A stretch of 64,000 nucleotides of DNA from Heloderma charlesbogerti (Eukaryota; Chordata; Lepidosauria; Squamata; Helodermatidae), in the NCBI GenBank assembly GCA_026122225.1, contig JANEZZ010002672.1, positions 763,408 to 827,407 on the forward strand, read 5' to 3'. Positions 52,591 through 63,925 of the stretch are shown here, in pieces. A program made the translations under genes and the position numbers. How positions within the stretch are numbered: position 1 is the first letter of the stretch; each line of letters begins with the position of its first letter. Below the pieces are notes generated by a model. That model did no database searches and had not been told where the DNA came from. It saw nothing but the letters and a program-made list of their open reading frames with translations.

Positions 52591-53355
52591 CAGGATCCGT
52601 CCCACAGAGCAAGTGGAGTAAGATAGGCCTATGAGCAGTTTGAGTCAGGTTAGAACAGAAGCAGGTGTCTGATGTTATCCACATCTACCTCCCGCCCCCT
52701 CCCTCTCTCAGGATCCTTCCCACAGGGCAGTTGATGGTAGATGGCCTTCTGGGAGGAGTGGGGAAGAGAAAGTCCAGATGGAACAGGCCCTCTTTGCCTG
52801 CCCCTCTCCCAATGATACCTGTAATCCAGTCATCACTGTAACACTTTACCAACTGAGACCCGTTTTGTGGCATTTATGACGAGTTAGTTGTCACGCTCAG
52901 GAATCTCAGTAGCCAGCAGCAGTGCTAGGTATGGAAAAGATTCTGGGCTCAGCCCCACAGGACCAAAAATGGCACAAAGTTGCATATGCTCATTTACATA
53001 TGCAAATATATGTGCATAATTAGAAATTATTGCTACACTTTATAGAAGGCAAGCTAATTAACATCATGATTGCTTTCAGGACAGAACCGTGCAACACCCC
53101 AAATTGTGCTTGCTGACAATGTACCCTCCATGCACCCACACTTTTCCTTGATCTTTCAGGCCCAAATCCAGATGGGGAGGATGGAGTGCTTTAATTACTT
53201 TAATTAATTAATACTTTAATTTGGTATTTTCTGGGATTCTATAACACTTCTTTAAAACAATTATTGGGTTCTAATTTCTGGAAATTGTTGCCACATGTTG
53301 CCACCACACGTTGCAATATTAAGTTTTTAGCAACCTCATCATCATACAACTCTTA
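52591..53355. other. no recognised feature
   Basis: Contains AT-rich sequence with TTAATTAATTAATA near 53205; no gene or named repeat. Confidence 0.35.
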
Positions 53356-53793
53356 GGGAGCAATCCTACGGCCACTAGTCAGTGACTAGACAGCCATAGG
53401 ATATGTCAGTTTCTGGGAACCGACCTCAGAGCCCATGCTCTGAGGTCAGTTCCCTGATAACCGACCTCCCCCCACTCCCGCACTGCCTTACAGGCAACTC
53501 AGAACAACCCTGCACTCCGCACTCAGAAGACGAGTGTGGAGCGATGAAAACAGGGCATTCCGGGGCCGGGAAGGTGGAAATGCAGATACGACACATCCTA
53601 TGTGTCATCCGGCAGCCCCTTCCCCTGCTCCGCCTTCCCGCAGCTAGACTGCTGAAATCGGCTGTCTAGCCACAAATGCAGGGCGGCTGAAGTGCAGAGG
53701 GGACGATCCCCTCCACACTTCTCCTGCCTTGCATTGGATAGGCAGTCATCTCCGTGTTCAGAGTCAGCTGCTTATCCCCATAGGATTGTGCCC
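53356..53793. mobile_element. 438-bp Harbinger-like element with TTA duplication
   Basis: Ends GGGAGCAATCC and GGATTGTGCCC, with TTA on both sides (53353-53355 and 53794-53796). The interior aligns with 11912-12332, sharing AGCTAGACTGCTGAAATCGG, CTGTCTAGCCACAA, GACGATCCCCTCCACACT and CTTATCCCCATAGGATTG. Non-autonomous. Confidence 0.85.
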
Positions 53794-54029
53794 TTAAAGT
53801 ACATAGATTGACACCTTTATTAGGATCAAAAATAAAATTCCTAATAAAAGTATTGCCCAACTGTGGATTTTGGGTTTTTATTTCTCATGGACCAACATGG
53901 TTACCTTTGCTTTTTGTGTTTTTTTAATTGCCAAGGTTATCAATCCCCAGATTTCTATCTAGATATTGGAACTACCTTCAGGGTGGATAAGGCAAGTCGC
54001 AGATCTGATGACATTTACTACGCAGTAAG

Positions 54030-54125
54030 ACTCCAATCCTACATACACTTACCTGGGAGTAAATCCCACTGAACTCAGTATGACTTACTTCTGAGTAAAC
54101 ATATTTACGAATACACAGTAAGCCT
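54030..54125. repeat. AGTAAG-type dispersed repeat
   Basis: CCAATCCTACATACACTTAC, CTGGGAGTAAATCCCACTGA and GACTTACTTCTGAGTAAACA. Same family as 56690-56749 and 3070-3170. Confidence 0.55.
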
Positions 54126-54270
54126 GATGTAATCCTGAACATGTTTCCCATCCACAGATCTCTCTGTATTCCCCACTTGTTTTCCTACCACACATAATTT
54201 CCTGTATCATCTCATAATTTCCTGTATCATCCTGTACCTTTTCCCACCCCACAGGTCTCTATAGCCATGT

Positions 54271-54569
54271 CCAGGGGTGGCCCCAAGACATTTTGCTGCC
54301 TGAGGCAGAGCAGAAAAGGGCACCTTCCCCCTGCGCTGCCCCACAACCCCAGTCAAGGTGTGTAGTAGTACTCAAGGCCAGGCAAGTTGTTTTGGCTCCT
54401 GAGGCAGAAAAGCTTGCAGGCAGCTCTCTCCCCTTTCCTGGCAGTGAAAATACAATCATTAATAAATTAAATAATGAATACTTTGCTGCTTTTTCATGAC
54501 ATTCCAAATCAGCTGTCTGAAGCAGTTCCCTTAGGCTCTTAAAGGACCCTGTCTCCTAAGGACAGCCCT
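54271..54569. mobile_element. possible hAT-like element
   Basis: Starts CAGGGGTGGCCCCAAGACAT, followed by TTTGCTGCCTGAGGC, and ends CTAAGGACAGCCCTA. No clear target duplication. A TTGTTGCCTGAAGCAGAG remnant at the window end may be the same family. Confidence 0.4.
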
Positions 54570-54618
54570 ATTTGTAAAAAGGGATGCATGGACAGGGGAG
54601 AGGAGGGCATTTGATTTC

Positions 54619-54744
<126 letters not shown>

Positions 54745-54924
54745 AAAGATTCAAGGGAGGCAGCAGGAGGGAAAGCCCATGTGGGCAAAAGCCAGCCAAA
54801 CCAGGGGGAGCAGATGCAACACAGATCATCAGGGCTCCTGTACCTTTATTTCAGCAAGTGCCATTTTTCTCCGGTTACATGGAAAACAACAGCTTCCAAA
54901 GAACTTTCTGTAGAGGGATTCCTG

Positions 54925-54985
54925 TCCATGAAAGCTTAGTATGCCACAGTAAATTTGTGAGTCTTTAAGGTGCCACAAGGCATTG
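54925..54985 (+). repeat. fragment of a dispersed repeat (GGTGCCACAAG type)
   Basis: CATGAAAGCTTAGTATGCCA and GTCTTTAAGGTGCCACAAGG; the reverse complement of the same family occurs at 63795-63925. Confidence 0.55.
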
Positions 54986-54989
54986 TAGC

Positions 54990-56069
54990 TTTAGAAAACA
55001 AAAAAGCGAGAAGCCCCTGTCCTCCTCCTATGTCTACTCATCTTTCTCTCACTAGTGCAAACCCCTGATCCCAAGGAGGACCATGCACCCACCAGAGTCT
55101 GGCCACATGGATCATGCAAAAAGCAGGTGCACTCCAGAAAGATGATTGCAGTGCCAAGGAGCTCCAGGCACACTCCAGCAAGCCAGGGCAAGCGCTACAC
55201 TCGTACATCACCATGGCCCAAACTCAGACATTGCTGCTCGTTGAACTGTTCTTGCAAGGAAGCCCACTTCTGTTTTCCCCTGGTGTAAGGGCCGGGCCAG
55301 CTTGTAGCAACGGGCGAGGGAGGCCTCTGGCATGTCATTTGCTATCAGCCAGTGCGCCCGCTCGTCCTCTCGTCGGGGCCTCAGTGGTCCAGGGAGCAAG
55401 AGCGATTTCCCAGTAGCAATTGGCTGGGCAGGTCTCTGCAGAGTCAGGCACACTCTGAGAAAGCTGGATGATAGTGGACTGTGGACCTTTTGGACTCTGG
55501 ACTTAAGAGACAATACTGAGCAAACTGTGGGAGGAAACGGTGTACTCTCCCCTCTAGTTTCAAAGGCTGGTGCCTTCTTGCCACACTTCCTGTTAGTCTG
55601 CTAAGGGAGAGAGTCCTAAGGTCTCCTGGTAACAAGGCTACTGAGTTCAGAGGGAAGAAGCAGGCATGTATTAAGGCAGATGATGGCAACTGGGGCAGCT
55701 GTAAAGATCCAGGGCACTGTTCAGAAGTTCTGGGGCCATGTCTAGGTGGGTCTCTCTAATACCACTCATATCAGTAGCGGAAATAAATGTCCTGTTGCCT
55801 CACCTCGGCCCCTCAGGTCTATCTAGCAGTCTGCTGCCTAAACCATTTACCTCTCTTGTTGCTTGATAACATGACTCCCCACCCCCGCTTAAATCTGGCT
55901 TCCTGTCCACACCCAGATCCAGCACAAGCTTACTCCTGAGTAGGCATGCATAGAATCATCCATGAATTTGACTAATAATTTTAAAGCCATCTAAGCCAGC
56001 CTTCCCCAGCCTGTTCCCTCCATATATGTTGGGCTATGACATCAATCATTCCCAGCCAGAATTGCCAAT
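54990..56069. other. no gene recognised
   Basis: Frames of up to about 100 codons occur on both strands around 55114-55513, without recognisable domains. A decayed MITE half copy (CCTTCCCCAGCCTGTTCCCT) lies near 56003. Confidence 0.35.
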
Positions 56070-56420
56070 GTACTTTTTTGATTTACAGTGATCCTCTAGA
56101 ATAATTGCAATTCTTCCTAATATTGCATCATATGTGAATCGGATATGTGGACTGTTTGCCTCTTCATCCAAGTCACTGATGAACATACTGGACAGCAGCA
56201 CTACATTGAGCACCGATTCCTGAGAAATACTGCTGGCTACGTCTTTTCAGTTTGATGGCAAACCATTTATTGCAGTCCTTTGCACATTTTTCAGCTAGTT
56301 GAATTACTTTGGTTTCTTCTGAGCCATTTTTCTTCAGTGTTCTTCTGAGGTTGGCATGTAGGGCAATCTCAAAAGCCTTGCTCAAGTCCAGATTATATTA
56401 TATCCACTACATTCCCTTTA
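56070..56420 (-). mobile_element. degenerate CR1-clade LINE fragment, antisense
   Basis: AAGTCACTGATGAACATACT, GCACCGATTCCTGAGAAATA, CAAAAGCCTTGCTCAAGTCC and the AT-rich AGATTATATTATATCCACTA have the order of antisense CR1-like reverse-transcriptase sequence, the last two covering the KAFD region. Strongly decayed, so the assignment is tentative. Confidence 0.45.
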
Positions 56421-56689
56421 TATATAAACCCAAACACTGATCATTGCATTTGGGCTATGAGAGTGGCAGGCAGGAAGCCACAGTGCAACTCAAGAAAAAA
56501 AAAACCTCAGCCAGTACAACTGAAGTTCCCCCCTCAGTCCCCTCTAAAATTTGGGCATAAGATACAACCATACCAGCAATCTCATCTAAGTGATCAGTCT
56601 ACGGGAACGTCTCTCTCTGCATCATATTCTCCAGTGAATGCTGTACAGAAAGAGCACACACCTATACTGCATAACTGTTTTACTGTGCA

Positions 56690-57594
56690 ATCCTATGCAT
56701 GTCTACTCAGAGGTAAGGCCCACTGAGTTCAATGGGATGTATTTCCAGGGCCCCATCTATATGGCACCGCTTTGACCGCCTCCGCCGTTGCAACTGCGCA
56801 GCAATGCAGCTTTGAATCAGCATGCTCTGCGATACACTTGCAATGTACTGCGTGCTTCCCTAACAGGCCCTCTGTGCCTTTTTTTGGTCATTTTACTGAA
56901 ATGCGCAGCTGTGCAATCCCGTGATTGTGAGGGTGCAACACTTCAGTGGCTGTTTTGTATCTGAGGGGCTCTGCTGTGTCTTTCCGTCCCTTTTTAGCTA
57001 AGAAGTGGGTGTTTTGTGCTCCTTCTTTTCCACACCATCAGTTTGTCAGTTCCCCAGCCTGAGACTCTCACGATGGCTTGAACTCACAAGTGTGAGCACT
57101 ACGTGCCTAGCCATTGCTCCGAAATGGTGGCCGGAGCAATGCTGGTCCTCCCCCAAGACCCCCCCCCCAGCCCTTGGGTACTGAGTCCACAACCGTTGCA
57201 AAGATACGAAGCTGCAAAACTGTGCGAAACTGTGATTAAATAGATGAAAACACCCCACTGTGCCCCTGTAACTGTGCAGCTGCGAAGGGAAGAGGGAGTA
57301 AAGGGGCATCACAGAATGATGCAGGCACTACACATGCCTACAACACGCCCACTGTATGATGCAAAGTCAGGTCGGGGAAGGAACAGACGGCCTGCAGCCA
57401 TGGGGGAACCTGCAGCAAACCCCAAAACCGCAGTAAACAACTCCTTGGAATTCCACATTTTCTGGGCAAAAACCACGGATGGCTGCGAAGTCACGACTGC
57501 ATCGTCTATCATGAGAGACCTCGACTTGCACCTGCTCCAGAGTAAAAGCCCGGTGTAGATGGGGCCCAGGTAAATGGGTAAAGGTTTGCAGCCA
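56690..57594. repeat. AGTAAG-type repeat interrupted by an insertion
   Basis: 56690-56749 (TGCAATCCTATGCATGTCTA, CTCAGAGGTAAGGCCCACTG, ATGTATTTCCAGG) continues after the insertion at 57571-57594 (TAAATGGGTAAAGGTTTGCAGCC). Joining the parts across the duplicated CCAGG restores the order seen at 54030-54125. Confidence 0.6.
56750..57565. mobile_element. 816-bp inverted-repeat element with CCAGG duplication
   Basis: Ends GCCCCATCTATATGG and GGTGTAGATGGGGC are inverted repeats. CCAGG flanks both sides (56745-56749 and 57566-57570). The interior is rich in TGTGCAACTGCG-like words and has a frame of about 100 codons (57244-57558) without a known domain. The end sequence GTAAAAGCCCGGTG recalls the 39110-39500 family. 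Confidence 0.6.
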
Positions 57595-57596
57595 GA

Positions 57597-58048
57597 AGGA
57601 GCAATTCTGTGTCCCCTAGACTGTGTCTGGGGGGCATAGGATTTTTTGGTTTCCTGCTTCTGAGCTCGAAGCCGGAGTTCTGAGCTCAAAGCCAGGAAAC
57701 CGTGCTCCCTGCTCCATCCCTCTTGTAGCTGGCATGGAAAGAATCACACCACCTGCCTCTCTGTGCTCAGTAAACAGACTGCATAAGTGGGGGAAAGTGG
57801 GCATTCCTGGGGGAGGGGAGGGGGGAGGGGAGGGGAGGAGACCAGGGCAGCAGTCCTACAATCTTTCCTATGGCTGCCCCAGCCTCCTTCCCTCCTCCTC
57901 CCTGAAGCTTCCGCTAGACGGGCAAAATTGCCCATCTAGCTAAAATGCAGAGAGGGAGGCACAAGGTGTCTCCCTCTCTGCATAGGACACACAGTCCTCG
58001 AGTTTGGGGGCTTACATGTACCCAGGGCACAATCTATAGGATCGTGCC
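57597..58048. mobile_element. diverged Harbinger-like element
   Basis: Ends AGGAGCAATTC and GGATCGTGCCT, interior GGGCATAGGATT, AAGTGGGCATTCCTGGGGG and CCGCTAGACGGGCAAAATTG, similar in layout to 53356-53793. Contains a GGGGA-rich run at 57808-57840. Target duplication not clear. Confidence 0.55.
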
Positions 58049-59089
58049 TTTGGTGTATTAACTTATAGATAAGTGGATCTCCCCATCTTATTCTTTTTCG
58101 TTGTCTTCTTCATTAGGAGACTTTCTGACATTAATTTTGGAATTGGAAGACACACATTTTTTTGGTAGCTTTCAGTTTATGAGCACTGAATATAAATTAA
58201 GCGATATATATGTATGTATAAACCAGCCGTGGGTAATCAAATGTGTTGCATCCAAACAGGTCCAGTTAGATAGATGGGGGCTCAGGTCAATACCCTTCTT
58301 GCAAACATATCTCACTTCCCTTTTGTTTGGAGATCTTCTGCTTCACCTTCAACACTTTGGTGGGGTTGGCAGCTGGGTGGAAGTACTTAGCGGTTTGCAT
58401 GCTGAACATTGGATAGATTTCCTGACTCAGAAGCAATTGAGAATTCTGGCTAGAATATCACTCCTGCCAACCCCATCCCGGTTGGTAGAAGCTACAGTAT
58501 CTGTAGCAGTTTGTTACTGGAAGGCTCCTTTGATGCAGAGAACTTCAGCTCTCCGACTGTAAAATCATCTCAGTGTTTTGTACTGTCACAGGAATTCAAG
58601 CAGAGCTTTAATCATGGTTGCCAGCTGCTGCTTCTGGGTTTGAAGTAATTGCTGCATTTAAAAAGAGGGTATTTGGTGCTTGCTGCTGCTTAGTTTGGTG
58701 TGACTCAAGTGAGAGTTCACTTCTACTGAAGCGAATTGCCACACAAGTGAAGGAATCGAGTAGAGAACTCAAGCATCATAAATATACATCGACTCTTCTA
58801 TGTGCTGTTCAAGGAGTACCTACTTGAACCATGCTTGTTCCCATTATGAATCCCTCCTCCTTTTATAATGAGCATTTGTAGCCTGAGAACCTTTTGAGGT
58901 CCTTTCCAGATCATTATTTTTGCACAATAAACGCACTGTTATTTGTCACTTATTTGGTGTGGAGGACCCAGATGGTTTTTCCCCAGGTAAATATTTCTGT
59001 GGCAGGGATCATGTTTAGCCAGCATCGAAACAGCAGTCGTTTGTTGCTGGGATAATGTGATTGCTTTGTACCTTCTCCAGCTACGTGTG
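58049..59089. other. no recognised feature
   Basis: A 153-codon plus-strand frame (58101-58562) includes hydrophobic stretches but no domain or splice context that I recognise. Confidence 0.35.
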
Positions 59090-59355
59090 CAGTCCTTAAC
59101 ATGGTGCCTGTGGATGCCAGTGTGCCCACAGATACCTCCCTTGCTGCCCACATGCTCCCTGCCCCTCCTGAATTTTATTTTATTTCTTAAGTTTTTTTAA
59201 TTATTATTTTTAACTAGGAGGCTGGCTACAAAGCATCATGACAGCCATTTTATGAATGGGCAATGTGCCCCTATGCCACCCAATGGGTGGGAGCACCCAT
59301 GACTCCCCAAATTCCAAAGGTGCCCACCAACCCAAAAAGTTTGGGGAACCCTGAG
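59090..59355. mobile_element. hAT-like element fragment (GTAGGCAAT family)
   Basis: GTGCCTGTGGATGCCAGTGT, GCCCACAGATACCTCC and GGGCAATGTGCCC-type words resemble 61497-61697 in order, but the termini are not intact. Confidence 0.4.
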
Positions 59356-59663
59356 CGATGTGGTTACTGTGACTGGCAGTTCTGCTGTGTAGAATGTGGT
59401 TAGACAACTGTCACCAGCGATTTGTTTATTTCTAAAGTACATAAAATGTAAAAGTACTATTCAACCAACAAACACATAAACTGATCAATTTCTTTTTTAA
59501 ACTTAAAATTTAAAATGCCTGGAGAAACTGGAACATCTTGATCTGGCACTGAACAAAAGGTCCCTGTAACACCACTAAAACAGAGCAACAGCACTAACAT
59601 GGAGCTACTGTCCGAGTTTCACTTTTAAAAAGATGGCATATATTTATCTATTTTACTTCATTA

Positions 59664-60066
59664 AGGGCGCAATGCTGTCAGGATAGGTGGCCATCTCCGA
59701 ACTTGGAGGCGACCACTTATCCAATGCAGGGCAGGAGAAGCAAGGAGGGGATCAGCTGTCTAGCCATGGGAAGTCAGAACAGGGGAGGGCGGAGGCCAGA
59801 AGACCCAGAGGAAGTGTCGGGACGGCACGTCTGCCCTCCCTGCCCTGGCACGCCCCCAGGAATGCCCCGTTTTTGCCGCTGCTGTGCTCCTCTTCTGAAC
59901 ACGGTGCACGGGGCCGTTCCATGCTGCCTATGAGGTAGCGCAGGCAGGGGGTTGAGGTTGGTTCTCAGGGAACCGACCTCAGAACGCGTGCTCTGAGGTC
60001 AGTCCCTGGGAACTGACCGATCCTATGGCTGTCTAGCCGCTGACTAGCAGCCATAGGATTGCATCT
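59664..60066. mobile_element. 403-bp Harbinger-like element
   Basis: Ends AGGGCGCAATGC and GGATTGCATCT, flanked by TTA/TAA on both sides. The interior has GGTGGCCATCTCCGAACTTG, TATCCAATGCAGG, CAGCTGTCTAGCCATG and GGCTGTCTAGCCGCTGACTA as in 53356-53793. Frames of 76-83 codons are spurious. Confidence 0.75.
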
Positions 60067-60169
60067 TAAATGTTATGGTGGAGAGGCACTAGAAATGGCA
60101 TTGCTGTATTGAGTTTTCTCTCTTACTTCCAGAATGTGAAGGATCATTTAGTCCACCTCATGATGCCTA

Positions 60170-60600
60170 GGGATGGACAAACCTGTCAATTTCAGTTCTG
60201 CTCTGTTTCTCATTTTTCCAACCTTAAATTTGGTCTGGCCCAGTTTCACAGCAGGGTACATTAAAAAAAGAAAATAATAAGTCTGTATGAAAATGTGCAT
60301 GTATTTTGATGTGCATTCTGCAGTATGCATTATTTATGCACTTTTCCTTAATGTACACAGGGTTTTGTAAGCAATTTCCCCTCGTATAATGCATTTTTGT
60401 ACACGATTTCCACTAACACACCTATATTTGTGCACGCTTTTTCTTAACGTATGCAGGGGTGTGTGTGTGTGTTTGTTTTTTGAGTGGAGAACTGTATCAC
60501 AAAGTTCGGAAAACTGCAGACTTGAGAGGGCATGTGCATTTTGGTTCATGCTGGTTCAGGAGGTCAAAGGTATGTTCACATAAAAGTTCACACTGAACAA
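60170..60600. repeat. GTGCAT-rich dispersed repeat
   Basis: Begins AGGGATGGACAAACCTGTCA; contains repeated ATGTGCATG, TATGCATTATTTATGCAC, AATGCATTTTTGTACACG and TTTGTGCACG words. Similar to 46330-46640. Confidence 0.45.
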
Positions 60601-60604
60601 ATTT

Positions 60605-61095
60605 CTCTCGTCAGTTCCACTTTCTCCCACTTTAAAAAATAATTAAAATCTCACGTTATTTCCCTTCCAGATATGAAGATCTTGGTAAATCCTTATCAAA
60701 ACAAAGTGAAATGAAACTCTCAACCATCTGCACCAGCCAAATTCAATAGGTGCAGCTACTTGCAGCATGGAGAGGACCAGGATGCACCTGCCTCAGCCTG
60801 TCATATTGCTGTTAATGATGAGAGGCCTGTCAGAAGGAAAAGAGGCAGCAACCCTAATTTAACATTAACATGGTTGAATACACAGGGATTCCAACCCAGA
60901 CTTTGAAGAGGAAAGCCCTCAAATCCCCAGTCTTCGATGGATGGATCTGTCCATTTCAGTTTCTTCCATATCCATTTTTCTTAAAAAAAAAACAGCCTCA
61001 AGTTCTTTTTGTCTCCAATACGGACAACTCCCGTGCATGTTGGTAAAGTCTTATCAAAGCCAAACTGAAATAAAATTCTCACCCATCCTTAATTC
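60605..61095. repeat. two copies of an unknown repeat
   Basis: 60605-60730 and 60950-61090 share CTTGGTAAATCCTTATCAAA / GTTGGTAAAGTCTTATCAAA, then GTGAAATGAAACTCTCAACC / CTGAAATAAAATTCTCACCC. Family unknown. Confidence 0.5.
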
Positions 61096-61134
61096 CCTCT
61101 CCCGCTAAATTCATTCCAGTCTCTGATCAGCAAG

Positions 61135-61262
61135 CTGACTGGGTGACTTGAGTCAGTCATACTCCTTAGCCTAACCTACCTTGCAGGGGTGATAGGTGCA
61201 TAAAATGGGATACAATGGGACGCTGCCCCAAGCAACTTAGAGGCAGGGCAAGATACAAACTT
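61135..61262 (+). mobile_element. MIR-like SINE fragment
   Basis: ACTGGGTGACTTGAGTCAGT, CCTAACCTACCTTGCAGGGG, TAAAATGGGA and AGGCAGGGCAAGATACAAAC follow the order of the SINE at 10707-10953, without the head. Confidence 0.6.
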
Positions 61263-61496
61263 AATCCATGAAAATAACATGCTATTTGGTAGACCTTTTG
61301 CTTATATTTTATTCCTTTCATTGAAGCTCCACTTTCTGGTCTCCGATGTGGGATCATATACATATATTTCCTTGTTTCTTTTAAAAGCCAGTAAACACAA
61401 GTAGAGCTTTTCCCTCACAGTACAGCTATGCCCACTACATTAACTGGGGACAAAATGTCATGCCACTCCTAGGACTAGAATGGTGCTGGTATAAAT

Positions 61497-62357
61497 TGGA
61501 GATAGGCAACGTAGTGCCTGTGGGCACCATTGTGCCCCCAGACACCTTCCTCAGTGACTACTGAGACATCCTACTCCTACCAATTTTTATTTAAAAATAA
61601 TTTTATATTTTCTTACTAGCAGGTAGGATTGCATTGAAGAGAGGTGGAAGCACTTAGCTGCTGCTATCTTAATTTCCCATGAATGCCTCTGGGCAGGTTA
61701 CTTGTTCTTTTCATGGCAGGCTGTGAGGTCTGCCTCTCCTTTTACCCAGGCTTTCCCCTAATATCCCTCCAGGCCCAGAATAATAAGCCTCAGGAGTGGG
61801 ATGTCACTGCCAAATCAGCTGTACCCACTGACTTAGCTAACCTTTACCCAGCCACAATTAACACCAAGTGTGTCAGATTTATCCCTGTCACTGTTACTTC
61901 TAATTTGGGAAGTGGGTGCTGGTTATTAGGTATTCTTACATGAAGCAGCATAAACAAAGACCCAGCTGTCACATGGATTTAAATTAGAAAAATTAGAATA
62001 AATGTTTATTATTTACAAGATGTCATTAATTAGCCTAGGCCTGCCTCATTACCCCTCTAAAACCTCCCTCCTCATCCAAGATGGCGCTCTGTTCAGCTCC
62101 CTGCCCTATCGCCCCCCAAAACCAACTGACCAAACAAAACTAAATTAAAAGCCTCCTATCCTTCCTCACTCCCCCCTCCCCCCCAGGTAGAACTAAAATA
62201 GCCAATCACACACAAGCCCCATCCTGTCCAAAGTTAATCCTTTCCTACCTCTACATTCATTTCCTGCAAAACTAAATACAGTACCATTAACATAACAAGC
62301 AGGAAATTTCTCAAATTTCCAAATGTGCCCATTGGCCCAAAATGTTGCCTACCACTG
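61497..62357. mobile_element. hAT-like element split by an insertion
   Basis: Ends TGGAGATAGGCAAC and GTTGCCTACCACTG are inverted repeats. Flanks GTATAAAT (61489-61496) and GTATAAAG (62358-62365) match at 7 of 8. Same family as 16233-16764. The 601-bp insert at 61698-62298 interrupts it. Confidence 0.75.
61698..62298 (-). mobile_element. LTR-like insertion inside the hAT-like element
   Basis: GCAGG flanks both sides (61693-61697 and 62299-62303), a 5-bp duplication typical of LTR elements. On the minus strand AATAAACATTTATTCT near 62010 is a plausible polyadenylation signal, followed by U5-like TAAATCCATGTGACAGC and ending near CACAGCC, similar to 51900-52460. The ends as placed are not the usual TG..CA, so the boundaries may be off by a few bases. 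Confidence 0.5.
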
Positions 62358-62365
62358 GTATAAAG

Positions 62366-63091
62366 TATAGCATGAAGAAAAAAAGTAGGACTTTTTTCAT
62401 TAGAGGGAAAACATCCATTTAACTCTCCAATATTTTGCTTTTCTCCTTAAAGCACTAAGCACAGTCCAACCTATCAATAACAGCTAAAGTGCTCAATGTG
62501 TCAGTATGGAGATGAGCTGACATCAAAAGTATATGTGAAAGCTGGATGAATAACAATCTTTCTGGATAGGTAGGTCCCTTTACAAAAAAAGAGCTATTTT
62601 TGCCACCCTTTCTCTTCCTTTGAGTAACACAGAATGGGGAAGAAAAGGAGGAAAGAAGCAGAATATGACATGCTTTAATCCTTCAATACATTGGGGGATG
62701 AGCAGATTTCCCCATTTTTTATTTCATTATTTATCCATGGGCTGGCACTGGCTTACAATTACATTCCACTTGGTTTGTTTCATATGGAGGATTTCTAATT
62801 ACTTTTGGAACTAGTGCATGTGCAGTTTGCCTCCGTAAATTTCCATTAATCCCCCAATATCTCCATGTACCGAAAGAATACTGTGTGTGTCTTTAAAATA
62901 AATTGGGGAACTGTGTGCATGAAGTACATCAATACAGAAATGTGGATGGTGAAGGGATGTTCATCAAAGAGCTTACCCCAAAGGGTGCAATGATGCAGAT
63001 GATGCATTTCTATCTAGAGCGGGAGTGGCAGCAGTTTCCCCAAGGATTCCAATGTGCACATTCACTCATGCACATAAAGGGTAGAGAAAAC
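62366..63091. other. no recognised feature
   Basis: No gene or repeat recognised. Confidence 0.35.
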
Positions 63092-63199
63092 CTGAAGGAA
63101 AGGAATGGAAAACTGCAGCAAGAATCCATAATGCACATGTTACAACTTTTATTGTAACCATCCGGTCCATTAACCCACTCCAAAATAACTGTGGATGAT
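63092..63199. repeat. direct repeat, copy 1
   Basis: CTGAAGGAAAGGAATGGAAA, then ACTGCAGCAAGAATCCATAA and CTTTTATTGTAACCATCC recur at 63632-63735 with substitutions and small gaps. Confidence 0.75.
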
Positions 63200-63631
63200 C
63201 AAGTCAGCAATGCCACCTGATTAGGAACAGGTAATTCTGGGAAGAAATTTGGATGGAGAGAAAATTTGTAAGCATCCCATTAGAATGCCCAATTCTCAGA
63301 AAAAAAAATTGCACCTGACCCTGCAGGAGATGTTGCACATCACCTGTGCATGTGCTAGGCGCATACCACACACACAAGATACACACATGAATGAGATCAT
63401 TCAGAACCAGTAATAAAATGCTCCCTGGGGATCCTAGCAGAAAATGGAAAACAGCAGAAGGCAGATCATAATTGGACTGCTTAGACCTCTGCAATTCTTT
63501 TGCTTCCTGATTCCACCCCCTCCCTCTCCCAACACCCAACTTGAGGTACAAAGTATTCCAAACATTATATTATTAGTGCAGGGTATCATTTTATGCTCAA
63601 AGCAAGTGAAATTGACCTGTTGATTATGAAA

Positions 63632-63735
63632 CTGAAGGAAAGGAATGGAAAACTACAGCAAGAATAAACGATGCACATGCCACAACTTTTATACCATCCA
63701 ATCCATTAACCTAATCCAAAATAATGACGGTTTTG
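63632..63735. repeat. direct repeat, copy 2
   Basis: See 63092-63199. The region between the copies (63200-63631) has no recognised feature. Confidence 0.75.
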
Positions 63736-63794
63736 TTGATAATACTTAGGAAAGCACAGCTCTTCTGAACCTGGCAAAATATTTAGAATTCCAG

Positions 63795-63925
63795 ACTAGC
63801 AGCTATCTTAGTCTGTTGTACAGAAAAAAACAAAAAAGGAACAGAATCCTGTGGCATCTTAAATACTCATGGTTTTACTGGGGCATAAGCTTTCATGGAC
63901 TAGAACCCACTTTGTCAGATATCAG
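63795..63925 (-). repeat. dispersed repeat (GGTGCCACAAG type)
   Basis: Minus strand of the family at 54925-54985: GAATCCTGTGGCATCTTAAA, GGGGCATAAGCTTTCATGGA and CTAGAACCCACTTTGTCAGA on the plus strand. Common in reptile DNA in my recollection; superfamily not assigned. Confidence 0.55.
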
